Assembly: GCA_030017955.1 (NCBI GenBank)
Contig: JASEGR010000007.1
Coordinates: forward strand, 1-60,051
Length of the DNA: 60,051 nt
Direction: 5' to 3'
Origin: Candidatus Eisenbacteria bacterium
GTDB taxonomy: Bacteria > Eisenbacteria > RBG-16-71-46 > JASEGR01
Position 1 is the first letter of the stretch, and every line of letters begins with the position of its first letter. The position numbers were made by a program, and so were the translations under genes. Positions 18,965 to 27,397 of this stretch are shown here, piece after piece. Under the pieces are notes generated by a model that did not search any database, had not been told where the DNA came from, and was given only the letters and a program-made list of their open reading frames with translations.

Positions 18965-19302
18965 ACCCCATAACTCCTGCCGATATTTTCAATCTGCTCC
19001 TTTAGCCTGGGCAGTTTGTTTTTGATTACATCCCAGACAATGTCCAATTTCACACCGAAATATTGATGTATCAGCTTGTCTCTCAGACCAGCTAGCGCTC
19101 GCCATTCGATCTCCGAATGAGTTTTCGCAAAATCAGGAGAGACATTCTTGGCCGCCTCTCCAATCACTTCCAGACTTCTCAAAAACGCTCTCTTCAGAGT
19201 TTCGTCTCTCAGGAGAACTTCGTATTCCAAGTTCTTACTCTTTTCCAAAATGAAGTCCACTTCTTCAAGTATGTGCTTTACGAAGACCTCGTCATGTTTC
19301 AA
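18961..19302 (-). CDS. hepT: HepT-like RNase toxin (DUF86)
   Basis: 113-aa all-alpha protein of the HEPN superfamily. The catalytic RX4HXY motif is intact as RDKLIHQY at residues 74-81. In characterised pairs HepT is an mRNA ribonuclease that the partner MntA silences by adding AMP to the motif Tyr. The start overlaps the end of mntA by 11 nt, the usual tight arrangement. The stop overlaps the start of the beta-helix gene by 4 nt. Confidence 0.9.
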   Translation of the reverse strand: MKHDEVFVKHILEEVDFILEKSKNLEYEVLLRDETLKRAFLRSLEVIGEAAKNVSPDFAKTHSEIEWRALAGLRDKLIHQYFGVKLDIVWDVIKNKLPRLKEQIENIGRSYGV

Positions 19303-19594
19303 TTCGTTCTGCCTCCTTTTTCACGTAAGGCTCGATGTAGGGACTCAACCCGCCCTCAAGAATCAAATTCACGTCTTTCCCGAACAGTTCTTCCAAAGAG
19401 AAAACAAGATTAATGAAATTGTCATAGGTTGGTTCTTTGAGCTCTACAAGGAGGTCTATGTCACTGTCCTCTCTCTGCTCGTTTCTGACATAGGAACCAA
19501 AGAGCGCAATAGATTCCACCTTGTATCTTTTCAGGACCTCTTTATTTGCTGACAAAATCCGCTTGATCTCTTCCTTTGTCATTCTCACACGCAT
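19292..19594 (-). CDS. mntA: MntA-like nucleotidyltransferase antitoxin
   Basis: 100-aa minimal nucleotidyltransferase. It has the GSX10DXD motif (GSYVRNEQREDSDIDLLVE, starting at residue 33), the signature of the MNT antitoxins that AMPylate HepT. The start is either the ATG at 19594 or a second ATG four codons in; neither has a strong ribosome-binding site. It is the first gene of a three-gene run with hepT and the beta-helix protein. Confidence 0.9.
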   Translation of the reverse strand: MRVRMTKEEIKRILSANKEVLKRYKVESIALFGSYVRNEQREDSDIDLLVELKEPTYDNFINLVFSLEELFGKDVNLILEGGLSPYIEPYVKKEAERIET

Positions 19595-19767
19595 ATCAAC
19601 ACTCTGAATCGAGCCTCCATGGCTTCACTGCATTCTGGACACAAGGTGCCAACGTTGCAGAAACTCCCACTGGATTGTAACCAGCGATTTGCCTACTAGC
19701 AACTTTCTTGTTTTCTCCAGCGGGGTGTTGTCTCGCTTACTGTGGTTGCTCCCGGGATTGTGGCTAA

Positions 19768-20724
19768 TCAGCCACGTTTCTTCAGCGCAAGCAGGGGTTT
19801 GAGCCAGAACTTCTTTCTGTCAAAGACAAAGTAGGAGTAGGGTTTCCCGCCGAAGCTCTCCTTGAAGCTTCTCAATCCGCGAGCCTCGGGTGGAGATGCC
19901 CCGAAATTGAAAAGTCTCACCTTCCTCGAAATCAGGTCTTGAAGGACAGCATCGTACATAAGGTTGAGTGGTCTGTTCCACAAGAATTTGTTGTCTCCGC
20001 CGGCAATCCAGGCGACCGCCATTTCCTTTCCCGCAATCACAACAACGCAGCTTGCCGGTTCACCGCCGACTCTCACCAGATAGAAGCATGCAGTTCCGCT
20101 GGGGCCCAATTCCCTGAGAAGCCGTTTGAAGAAATCCAGCGAGAATGCCTCCGCCTTTTTCCTTGTCATAAGACTCGCATGAAGTGTGTGAAACTCTTTC
20201 AACTCATCTTCGCTTGACACTCTGTGGACCGCGCAATCTCTTCTCCTTGCCTGTCTCTGTGTCTCCCTCTGTGTCTTGTCGTAAACTTTCTCCCAGAGGT
20301 TTTCATAATTTTCGGGAAGTTCGATAAGGTGCGTGATTAGCTCCTGTCTCACGAAATTCGGGACTTGCGGCAGGCGATTCCAGAAATCTACTAGGTACAC
20401 GCGGTGCGTATTGGCTGTTCCGAGGAGGGAAAGCATCGCCCACAGGTCATCCGCGCCGGCCGGCTCAAGGAACAACGGACTCCCATAGGTTCCCCAGGGG
20501 AGTGAATAGCTGAACCTGAATGGCCCGACTTTTCTTCTGAGAGAGGGGATCACGCTCATCGGCTTGCCGTCCTTCAGGAATGTAAACACCTCCAACGACG
20601 AACCGGGGAAACTTTCTGAGGCAAACTTCAGCCATTCTACCGAGTGGAAGACAGTGGCTTTGGGGTCGGCGAGAAATTGACTGTATGTCTCGAAGTCTTT
20701 CTCAACCTTGAGTTCAATCATCAT
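19768..20724 (-). CDS. FemAB-like / GNAT-fold acyltransferase
   Basis: 318 aa, a double GNAT fold. Features of the FemAB/BioF2-like group: the N-terminal FHSVEWLKFASESFP, the central YDKTQRETQRQARRR linker, and the C-terminal CVVVIAGKEMAVAWIAGG…NLMYDAVLQDLISRKVRLFNFGASP. Relatives add amino acids to peptidoglycan precursors or make acylated surface molecules; the substrate here is unknown. Its ATG overlaps the lpd stop (ATGA), so it is the last gene of an operon reading fixC-fixX-lpd-femAB. Confidence 0.75.
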   Translation of the reverse strand: MMIELKVEKDFETYSQFLADPKATVFHSVEWLKFASESFPGSSLEVFTFLKDGKPMSVIPSLRRKVGPFRFSYSLPWGTYGSPLFLEPAGADDLWAMLSLLGTANTHRVYLVDFWNRLPQVPNFVRQELITHLIELPENYENLWEKVYDKTQRETQRQARRRDCAVHRVSSEDELKEFHTLHASLMTRKKAEAFSLDFFKRLLRELGPSGTACFYLVRVGGEPASCVVVIAGKEMAVAWIAGGDNKFLWNRPLNLMYDAVLQDLISRKVRLFNFGASPPEARGLRSFKESFGGKPYSYFVFDRKKFWLKPLLALKKRG

Positions 20725-22160
20725 TTCCTCTCCCCCTTGGGGAGAGGACCAAGGCGAGGGGCAGGCTTGTGGATTGCATCACCGGACACGTCGAGGCACG
20801 CCTCCATCAAGACCTCCGAGAAAGTCGGATGAGCGTGGACGGTCTCGCCAAGTTCTTTCGCAGTCATACCACATTTCATCGCGACTGCTGCTTCGTGAAT
20901 GAATTCCGACGCTCTGGACGAAGCCACGTGAACTCCAAGGATTTTCCCGGTCTTCCTGTCGGATAAGACCTTGACAAAACCCGAGAGTTCACCGTCTGCA
21001 TGGGCTCTTCCCAGTCCCCTGGTCAGAAAGCGGCCCGGGATCGTCTGAAAACCCTTTGCAGCGGCTTCATCTTCTGTCATTCCGACGGCTGCAATCTCCG
21101 GCTCCATGAAAATGCAGTTTGGCACAAGCGAGTAGTCGAGCTCTCTTTTCTTGCCGGCAATATTCTCAACGGCGCAGATGGCTTCCATTGAAGCAGCATG
21201 TGCAAGCATCGCTCGTCCAATGCAGTCGCCCGCCGCGAAAACACCTTCGCCTGCCGTCTCGAATCTTTCATCTACCCTGATCTCTCCTTTTCCTCCAAAG
21301 GATATTCCTTTTTCCTCAAGCCCGATCCCACGGCCAAGTATTTGCCTTCCGAGAGCAAGAAGCACTTTCTTCGCCTTGATTTTTTTCCCGCTTGTAAACT
21401 TGGAGACGATGTTATCTCCCTCTCTTGAAGTCTTTTCCAATTTTTCGCCCAGCAGGAGCTCCACATTTCTCTTCTTCATCTCCCTCTCGGTGAGCTCAGA
21501 AAGCTCTTTATCCATTCCCGGAAGAAGGTTCTTCATCATCTCTGCCAGATAAACCTTCGAGCCGAATGCCGAGAACATCTGTGCAAACTCGCAGCCGATT
21601 GCTCCCCCACCCACTATAAGAATCTCACCGGGGATTTCAAACTTATCCAAAAGCATCTCGGCGGAGACAATTTCTTTCCCGTCAAAAGGCGCCGCGGGGA
21701 GCCCCATGGAGGTTGAACCTACTGCAAGAAGAATCTTCCCACCCTGGATTTCAGCTTCAGAGCTTCCTTCCTTGCCGGAACCTCCTGATATGTGAAGTCT
21801 CCTGCCTGGAAGAAGCGTTCCCCTTCCTCTTATTACCTCCACGCCCGAGTTCCTGAGAAGATTTTCGACTCCGGTTACGACTCCCTTCACGACGGTTTCT
21901 TTTCGTGACCTGAGCTTCATGAGATCTATTTGTGCTTCAATCCGGCCAGAAATCCCGAAGCGTTCGGCTTCCTTCAGATGCGACAGGACTCTTGCCGTGG
22001 CAAGAAGTGTCTTCGTGGGTATGCATCCCTGATTGAGACACACGCCGCCGATTTGCCTTTCTTCGACCAGCACAGTCTTCATGCCGAGTCTCGAAGCTCT
22101 GAGGGCACCAACGTAGCCGGCCGGCCCGCCACCCACAACGACCAGATCAAATTCTTTCAG
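20721..22160 (-). CDS. lpdA: Dihydrolipoyl dehydrogenase
   Basis: FAD-dependent disulfide oxidoreductase of 2-oxoacid dehydrogenase or glycine-cleavage complexes. The redox pair is in GGVCLNQGCIPTK, the NAD-binding motif is ILIVGGGAIGCEFA, and the catalytic His is in VHAHPTFSEV. The FAD-binding strand needs the residues KEFDLVVVGGGPAG, but the first ATG/GTG/TTG codon (GTG at 22136) falls inside that motif. GGAGG lies 5 nt before an in-frame CTG at 22160, with no other start before an upstream stop, so I choose CTG (479 aa). The last dozen codons (…RLGPLPKGERK) are written by palindromic repeat B. No E1 or E2 genes are near. Confidence 0.9.
   Translation of the reverse strand: MKEFDLVVVGGGPAGYVGALRASRLGMKTVLVEERQIGGVCLNQGCIPTKTLLATARVLSHLKEAERFGISGRIEAQIDLMKLRSRKETVVKGVVTGVENLLRNSGVEVIRGRGTLLPGRRLHISGGSGKEGSSEAEIQGGKILLAVGSTSMGLPAAPFDGKEIVSAEMLLDKFEIPGEILIVGGGAIGCEFAQMFSAFGSKVYLAEMMKNLLPGMDKELSELTEREMKKRNVELLLGEKLEKTSREGDNIVSKFTSGKKIKAKKVLLALGRQILGRGIGLEEKGISFGGKGEIRVDERFETAGEGVFAAGDCIGRAMLAHAASMEAICAVENIAGKKRELDYSLVPNCIFMEPEIAAVGMTEDEAAAKGFQTIPGRFLTRGLGRAHADGELSGFVKVLSDRKTGKILGVHVASSRASEFIHEAAVAMKCGMTAKELGETVHAHPTFSEVLMEACLDVSGDAIHKPAPRLGPLPKGERK
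20727..20762. repeat. Palindromic intergenic repeat, copy B
   Basis: CCTCTCCCCCTTGGGGAGAGG followed by AAGGCGAGGGGC. It lies inside the 3' end of lpd and supplies its last codons. Confidence 0.8.
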
Positions 22161-22177
22161 GAAAACCTCCTTTGCTT

Positions 22178-22241
22178 CCCCTCACCTTAATCCTCTCCTT
22201 TGAATTCCTCTCCCCCAAGGGGAGAGGGCAGGGTGAGGGGG
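22178..22241. repeat. Palindromic intergenic repeat, copy C
   Basis: Outer arms CCCCTCACC/GGTGAGGGG and core CCTCTCCCC-aag-GGGGAGAGG with an extra CCTCTCC. It fills the gap between fixX and lpd. Confidence 0.8.
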
Positions 22242-22249
22242 TCTTCACA

Positions 22250-22561
22250 TCATCCGAGTCTGAAAAGTACTCCAAACCCACCTCGTGGATATTTCCAATC
22301 TATGTTGTCGAATTTGCACGTCACGCGGCAGGAACCGCATTCAACACACCCCTCCCATGAAAGATTCACCTTTTCATCCTGGAGGGTGTAGTTCTGCACG
22401 GGACACACGTAGAGGCATCCCTGCTCTTTGCAAACCGTTGTGCACACGTTGGAATCGATTATCTTGAGGTGAGGCTCTTTGTCCACCTTGAACTTCACAA
22501 GAAAGAGCTTATCCTCAAGCGTTGATTTCTTTGGCGGCTTCAGGAACTCACCGAAATCCAT
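22250..22561 (-). CDS. fixX: FixX-like ferredoxin
   Basis: 103-aa ferredoxin-like subunit. The Cys-rich half reads CTTVCKEQGCLYVCPV and CVECGSCRVTC, as in FixX/YdiT proteins and the C-terminal domain of ETF-quinone oxidoreductases. It passes electrons between FixC and the quinone pool or ETF. It is paired with fixC upstream, from which copy D of the palindromic repeat separates it. The fixA and fixB (ETF) genes are not in the window. Confidence 0.93.
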   Translation of the reverse strand: MDFGEFLKPPKKSTLEDKLFLVKFKVDKEPHLKIIDSNVCTTVCKEQGCLYVCPVQNYTLQDEKVNLSWEGCVECGSCRVTCKFDNIDWKYPRGGFGVLFRLG

Positions 22562-22580
22562 TCATCCTCCGCTCACTGTG

Positions 22581-22614
22581 CCCCTCACCTCAATCCTCTC
22601 CCCCAGGGGGAGAG
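22581..22614. repeat. Palindromic intergenic repeat, copy D
   Basis: CCCCTCACC then CCTCTCCCCC-a-GGGGGAGAG; the right outer arm is missing. It fills the gap between fixC and fixX. Confidence 0.75.
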
Positions 22615-22631
22615 CGATTCTGCATTGCCCA

Positions 22632-23939
22632 TTACCTGGCTGCCCTCATAAGCTGCCAGAGCTTTCTTCCAAACCTGAGAAGACCAATATTCTTGCGGAA
22701 ACGTCCGACCACATCCTTCTGGACTTCTGACTTAGGCGTTTCGGAAACGGCGAAGAGCTCAGTCAAGAGATCGCCGAAAATGTTCGGATATTTCTGAAAC
22801 AATTCCGGATTCTTGTGACCAAATTCAGGGATTCTGCTGAACTTCTTCAAGTCTTTCATAACAAAACTGCTGTCAAGTTTCTCCTTGTAGAGCTGCATCA
22901 CCGCGTCCGAAAAATCTCCCTTCTTCTTCGCCTCGATGACTGTCTCGGCTGCCATGACACCGGAAGCCATCGCGAGATTTGAGCCTTCATGGTAGAAGGA
23001 AGGATTCACAAATCCGGCGGCATCTCCGACCACCAGGAACCCGGGTGCATGAAGCTTCGTCACATGCTTCACCCCGCCTTCCGGAATCATGTGGGCTGAG
23101 TATTCAAGCAGCTCTCCGCCTCTCAGAAGATTCCTGACACACGGGTGGTTTTTGAAATGCTCGATGAGCTCAAACGGCCTTATGTGCTGTTTCTCAACGG
23201 AGCGGATAGAGCAAGCGATTCCGACTGAAAGACTGTCCTTGTTCGTGTAGATGAATCCTCCTCCAAGACTTCCCTGAACTGCATCTCCGAAGTACGCGTA
23301 GTCACAACCTTCGTCCCCGTCCAGAGCAAACCTGTCTTCGATCACTTCTCTTGGAAGTCCCAGCACCTCTTTCACGCCCACGACCATCTTGTCGCTTTCA
23401 AACTTTGGCCTCAGACCAAGTTTCCGCACGAGAAGTGAGTTCGCCCCCTCGGCACAGATGACGCAATCAGCTCTGAGCTCCCCTCCTTCTCCCCTGCATC
23501 GTACGCCGGCGATTTTTCCATTCTCTGAAATCAGGTCATCCACAACAACGCCAGGAAAAACCATCGCGCCGGCTTCTTCCGCCTTTTTGGCAAACCACTC
23601 ATCAAACTTGCCTCTCAGGACCGTGAATGAGTTGTTGTAGGGAGGGACGTTATATGCCTCGGAACTAAACAGAAATGCCGTCTCGGTCTGGGACCCGAGA
23701 AGAGAAAACTTCTTTCTTACTACATGCCGTTCGACCGGCGCCTCTTTCCAGAATTCAGGCACGAGCTTGTTGAGGATGGTGGAATAGAGAACGCCACCCA
23801 TGACATTTTTCGAGCCGGGGCGTTCTCCCCGTTCGAGGACGACAACCTGAAGCCCCGCCTTTGCAAGGGTGAATGCTGCGGCGATGCCGGCAGGACCTGC
23901 TCCGACGACTATGCAATCGAACTTCTCGTCCACCCTCAC
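22632..23939 (-). CDS. fixC: FixC-like FAD-dependent ETF:quinone oxidoreductase
   Basis: 435 aa. The dinucleotide motif FDCIVVGAGPAGIAAAFTLAKAG with ERG at the second strand end binds FAD. The segments NVMGGVLYS, VLRGKFDEWFAKKAEEAG and FLVVGDAAGFVNPSFYHEGSNLAMASG are diagnostic for the FixC/ETF-QO family. It takes electrons from an electron-transfer flavoprotein to quinone, or takes part in bifurcation with FixAB. Which one cannot be decided without the missing fixAB genes. Confidence 0.93.
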   Translation of the reverse strand: MRVDEKFDCIVVGAGPAGIAAAFTLAKAGLQVVVLERGERPGSKNVMGGVLYSTILNKLVPEFWKEAPVERHVVRKKFSLLGSQTETAFLFSSEAYNVPPYNNSFTVLRGKFDEWFAKKAEEAGAMVFPGVVVDDLISENGKIAGVRCRGEGGELRADCVICAEGANSLLVRKLGLRPKFESDKMVVGVKEVLGLPREVIEDRFALDGDEGCDYAYFGDAVQGSLGGGFIYTNKDSLSVGIACSIRSVEKQHIRPFELIEHFKNHPCVRNLLRGGELLEYSAHMIPEGGVKHVTKLHAPGFLVVGDAAGFVNPSFYHEGSNLAMASGVMAAETVIEAKKKGDFSDAVMQLYKEKLDSSFVMKDLKKFSRIPEFGHKNPELFQKYPNIFGDLLTELFAVSETPKSEVQKDVVGRFRKNIGLLRFGRKLWQLMRAAR

Positions 23940-23967
23940 CTCAGTCCTCTCCCACGAGTGGGAGAGG
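23933..23967. repeat. Palindromic intergenic repeat, copy E
   Basis: CCCTCACC followed by the palindrome CCTCTCCCAC-GTGGGAGAGG. It lies at the 5' end of fixC. Confidence 0.7.
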
Positions 23968-24039
23968 AAGATTAAGGTAGTTCCCTATTAGTAGCCTCAA
24001 CTCTGATCCGCGACAGGAAACTCCTGCCGACTAGATGCC

Positions 24040-24255
24040 TCAGGCCCCGCCCCAGCCAACCTTCACATTTCCTTTTTCGACGATTACCGGGACAAGCCTT
24101 TTCCCGCCCGAGAGCTTGAGAAGTTTGTCGATTTCACGAGGGTTCTCTGTCACGTTTATTTCACTGTATTGAATTCCTCTCTTCTCGAAATCCTCCTTTG
24201 CCGCCTTGCAATAAGGGCAACCGGTTTTTGTGTAGATTACAACTTCGGCGTTCAT
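24040..24255 (-). CDS. Glutaredoxin-like redox protein (possible UXX-star family)
   Basis: 71 aa with a thioredoxin fold. The redox site is TKTGCPYCKAAKEDF at about residue 10, the cis-Pro is in RLVPVIVEKG, and the protein ends GWGGA. The unusual short length and the VPVIVE…GWGG end resemble the UXX-star glutaredoxin-like group, in which some members carry selenocysteine at the first Cys; here it is Cys. That subgroup call is from memory. The ATG overlaps the stop of the radical SAM gene (ATGA), indicating coupling. Confidence 0.8.
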   Translation of the reverse strand: MNAEVVIYTKTGCPYCKAAKEDFEKRGIQYSEINVTENPREIDKLLKLSGGKRLVPVIVEKGNVKVGWGGA

Positions 24256-25466
24256 GATCTCCTCTCCCTTCTTAACGCCAGAGGGTTCGTGCGCAGTTCC
24301 TCCTCTGTCAGGTAACACGCGGGATCCTCAGCCCATACGTCGCCGAAGACCGCCTCGGCCCTCACTCTAAAGTTCCCGTTGCAGATATCAAGGAAAGCAC
24401 AGCTTCCGCACTTTCCTTTCAGCAGATGCTTCCTATCTTTTAGCCCGCGAAGAAGAGGGTCGCTCGTGTCAGTCCAGATATCTCCAAACGTCCTCTTCCT
24501 CACGTTGCCGAGACTGTAGTGTGTCCAGAATTGGTCAGGATGAACATTGCCGAGATAATCGACGTCGGCAACCGCGATGCCGCTGCTGTTCCCTCCATTC
24601 CAGAGGAGAAGCTCATAGACCTCCTCGGCCCTTTCGGGGCTCTCCGAGCAAACTCTCTTAAGGAGGTAAACTCCGTCCGTGTGATTGTCCACTGTCAGGA
24701 GCTCAATCTCCAGCTTTTTGTCACAGAACTCGATGGCCTTGTCAAAGATAAGATTCACTGCTTTCCTCGTCTCATCGTGCGTCAAGTCATCTTCAACAAG
24801 CTTTGAGCCCCTTCCTGCGTAAACAAGATGATAGAAACATGCTCTTGGGATCGACTCCTTTTCCAGGAGTTCGAGAATTCCTCCCAGATCTTTCAAATTG
24901 TGCTTGTTCAATGTGAATCTCAGGCCGACCTTCACCCCTTCGTTCTTCAAGTTCCTTATGCCCTCAAGTGCCTCGTCGAATCCGCCTTTCTTGCCTCTGA
25001 ACTTGTCGTTCGTTGATCTCATCCCGTCAAGACTTACCCCGACATACGAAAACCCTGTCTTTCTTATCGCGGCTGCGACATTACCTGTGATCAACGTTCC
25101 GTTTGTCGAGATAACGACTCTTATCCCTTTCTCGACTGCATGACTGCCAAGTCTGAATATGTCCTTCCTCAGAAGCGGTTCGCCGCCGGAGAACAAGAGG
25201 ACCGGGACTCGGAATTCAGCAAGGTCATTAATGAATTTCTCACCTTCATCTGTCGTGAGCTCGCCCGCATACACCCTATCCTTTGATTCAGAGTAACAGT
25301 GGATGCAATGAAGATTGCACCTATTGGTCATGTTCCAGATGACGATTGGTCTTCTGTCTGCGGAGAACTGCGTAGGACTTAATGGAGAGTCTGCGCTTTT
25401 TCGCCCGTACCTCAGGGTATCCGAAGGTGCGTCTATGCCGCAAAGGAGTCTTGTCACTCCGATCAT
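24252..25466 (-). CDS. ahbC: Radical SAM/SPASM protein, AhbC/NirJ-like
   Basis: 404 aa. The N-terminal segment APSDTLRYGR is characteristic of AhbC/NirJ enzymes, and the radical SAM cluster motif is CNLHCIHC (CxxxCxxC). The TIM-barrel markers FSGGEPLLR and ISTNGTLI follow. The C-terminal SPASM-type cysteines are in CGSCAFLDICNGNFRVRAEA. AhbC removes acetate side chains of didecarboxysirohaem in the alternative haem pathway; NirJ acts in haem d1 synthesis. No other haem genes are near, so the exact reaction is open. Confidence 0.75.
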   Translation of the reverse strand: MIGVTRLLCGIDAPSDTLRYGRKSADSPLSPTQFSADRRPIVIWNMTNRCNLHCIHCYSESKDRVYAGELTTDEGEKFINDLAEFRVPVLLFSGGEPLLRKDIFRLGSHAVEKGIRVVISTNGTLITGNVAAAIRKTGFSYVGVSLDGMRSTNDKFRGKKGGFDEALEGIRNLKNEGVKVGLRFTLNKHNLKDLGGILELLEKESIPRACFYHLVYAGRGSKLVEDDLTHDETRKAVNLIFDKAIEFCDKKLEIELLTVDNHTDGVYLLKRVCSESPERAEEVYELLLWNGGNSSGIAVADVDYLGNVHPDQFWTHYSLGNVRKRTFGDIWTDTSDPLLRGLKDRKHLLKGKCGSCAFLDICNGNFRVRAEAVFGDVWAEDPACYLTEEELRTNPLALRRERRS

Positions 25467-25488
25467 CGTTCGTTACTCGGCTTGACCC

Positions 25489-26976
25489 TCACTTGGACGA
25501 AAGATAGGTAAGGAAAGTCCTCACGCCCACGCCCGAAGGTCCCTTTGAACAAGTGGGTTCGTCTTTCTCCACCCATGAAGGCCCGGCGATATCAAGATGC
25601 ACCCATGGCTTTTCATCCACAAACTCCTTGAGGAAAAGCCCCGCGATCACTGCTCCGCCTTCTCTCCCGCCTGAATTCTTCATGTCAGCAATATCGCTTC
25701 GAAGCGTATCTCTGTATTCCTGCTCAAGCGGAAGCTCCCAGAACTTTTCACCCGCCCGGTCGGCCGCCGAGATGACTCTCTTGAGGAGCGCCTTGTTGTT
25801 TGACATCACACCGGTTATTTGAGGGCCGAGCGCTATTGAGCAGGCCTTCGTCAGAGTTGCGATATCAATCAGCTCATCCGCACCTTCTTTGACTGCATAG
25901 AAAAGGGCGTCGGCCAGTATGAGTCTGCCTTCAGCGTCAGTGTTTACCACTTCGACGGTCTTCCCGTTCATTATGCGTAAGACATCTCCCGGCTTCAACG
26001 CCGAACCAGAAGGCATGTTCTCAGTTGCCGCTATGATCCCAAGAACTTCGTACTTCGGCCTTATCTCTTTGATGGCGCTGAAAACACCGAGCACGGTCGC
26101 AGCACCAGACATATCGTTTTTCATCTTCTCCATGGCATCGGCCGGCTTCAGGGAAAGTCCTCCAGAATCGAAAGTTATGCCTTTCCCGATAAGCGCGACT
26201 TTCTTTGCTGACTTCCCCTTCGGCTTGTAGGAGAGCGCGATGAATCTCGGTTCCTCAACACTTCCCTTCGAGACTCCGATCAGTCCACCCATACCCAGCT
26301 TCTCAATCTCTTTCTTCGTGAGAATGCTGCAAGTCACCCCGGCATCCTGAGCGATCTTCCGGGCAATTGTAGCAAGGTCTGTCGGCGTGAGAGAGGAAGC
26401 CGGCTCATTGGCAAGGTTTCTCGCAAGGCACGTTGCCTTTGAGAATATTTCGCCGAACTTGAGACCATCTTTTGCGCGAACCGCTTTTCTTTTGTCTCTG
26501 TCAACAAGCACCAATTCCTCGGGAAACGAATTCTCATCATTCTCAGTCTTGTACTTTTTGAATGAATAGGTCCCGAGAAGAGCGCCTTCAACAATAGCGT
26601 GAGCACTGTCTCCCGGCCCGAATTTCTCCTGGCCTATGAGAGGAAGCGCAATCTTCTTGAGCTTCAGCGCCTGGGCTTTTCTGGCAAATGTTCCCGCAGC
26701 TCTTCTAACCGTGTCCTTCGTGAACTTCTCGTTGCTGCCCAGACCAAGAACAAGCACTCTCTTTGCTCCAACCTCTCCTCTCATGTGGATAACAAGGACT
26801 TCTCCCTCTTTGCCTTTGAATCCTTCCTCTTTGAGGATCTGTTGGACGAATCCGTTGGATTTCTTATCGACTTCGAGAAAATTCGAATCCGGTTTCTTCC
26901 ATCCCTGAAACAAAGGAAGTCCGATTGCATCGCAAGAAACTTCTGAGACGGATGCCAACTTGAAACTTGTCTTCAT
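25489..26976 (-). CDS. pepA: Leucyl aminopeptidase (M17)
   Basis: 495-aa cytosolic aminopeptidase needing two metal ions. The C-terminal catalytic domain has the signature NTDAEGRLILADAL, the metal ligand segment GKGITFDSGGLSLKP, and MKNDMSGAATVLG. The smaller N-terminal domain (1-170) is normal for the family. The start is the ATG before KTSFKLASV, which has AAGGAGAG about 7 nt upstream; the 13 codons before it lack family similarity. About 390 bp without genes lie between it and the next promoter. Confidence 0.96.
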   Translation of the reverse strand: MKTSFKLASVSEVSCDAIGLPLFQGWKKPDSNFLEVDKKSNGFVQQILKEEGFKGKEGEVLVIHMRGEVGAKRVLVLGLGSNEKFTKDTVRRAAGTFARKAQALKLKKIALPLIGQEKFGPGDSAHAIVEGALLGTYSFKKYKTENDENSFPEELVLVDRDKRKAVRAKDGLKFGEIFSKATCLARNLANEPASSLTPTDLATIARKIAQDAGVTCSILTKKEIEKLGMGGLIGVSKGSVEEPRFIALSYKPKGKSAKKVALIGKGITFDSGGLSLKPADAMEKMKNDMSGAATVLGVFSAIKEIRPKYEVLGIIAATENMPSGSALKPGDVLRIMNGKTVEVVNTDAEGRLILADALFYAVKEGADELIDIATLTKACSIALGPQITGVMSNNKALLKRVISAADRAGEKFWELPLEQEYRDTLRSDIADMKNSGGREGGAVIAGLFLKEFVDEKPWVHLDIAGPSWVEKDEPTCSKGPSGVGVRTFLTYLSSK

Positions 26977-27015
26977 CTGATCTCTCCTTCGCGCGAGTTC
27001 TGCTGGTTGAGCCAA

Positions 27016-27363
27016 CTCTTCAAAGACACGTCAATTCTCGAAAACCAACTCTTGGGGGGGAAAATTCCAGATCGAACTTCGATGCTCAAGCAAGCCTCAT
27101 CACGTTTATCCTGCACTTGCCAACGGAATTTCGAGGCAGGCTTTTCGAAAAGCTAGCGGTTTATTATCCACTCTCCGCTAAGACCTAGTCAAGGACTAAA
27201 AGGAGTGTTAGGCGGTATCTCCTCAACCAAACTTCCCATCAGATTTACTTTTGTGAAATCCCTCGGTACGAGAGACAAGGATCCTTGAGACAGGCTGGGC
27301 ATGCAAGAGTTTCGGACAACCAAACACCGCACAGGGATTGGAAAGACGTATTGAAAACAAATA
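27016..27363. other. Gene-free stretch upstream of the sorting locus
   Basis: I see no gene, RNA gene or clear repeat in this 350-bp AT-richer stretch. It separates minus-strand pepA from the plus-strand promoter at 27364, so it should hold the pepA promoter, but I cannot point to a convincing one. Confidence 0.5.
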
Positions 27364-27392
27364 TTGACGAAAGGACCCTAATATGCTATAAT
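27364..27392 (+). promoter_or_regulatory. Near-consensus sigma-70 promoter
   Basis: TTGACG, exactly 17 nt, then TATAAT, preceded by AACAAATA. It drives the structured leader and probably the small secreted protein gene at 27814. Confidence 0.8.
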
Positions 27393-27397
27393 AAGTT

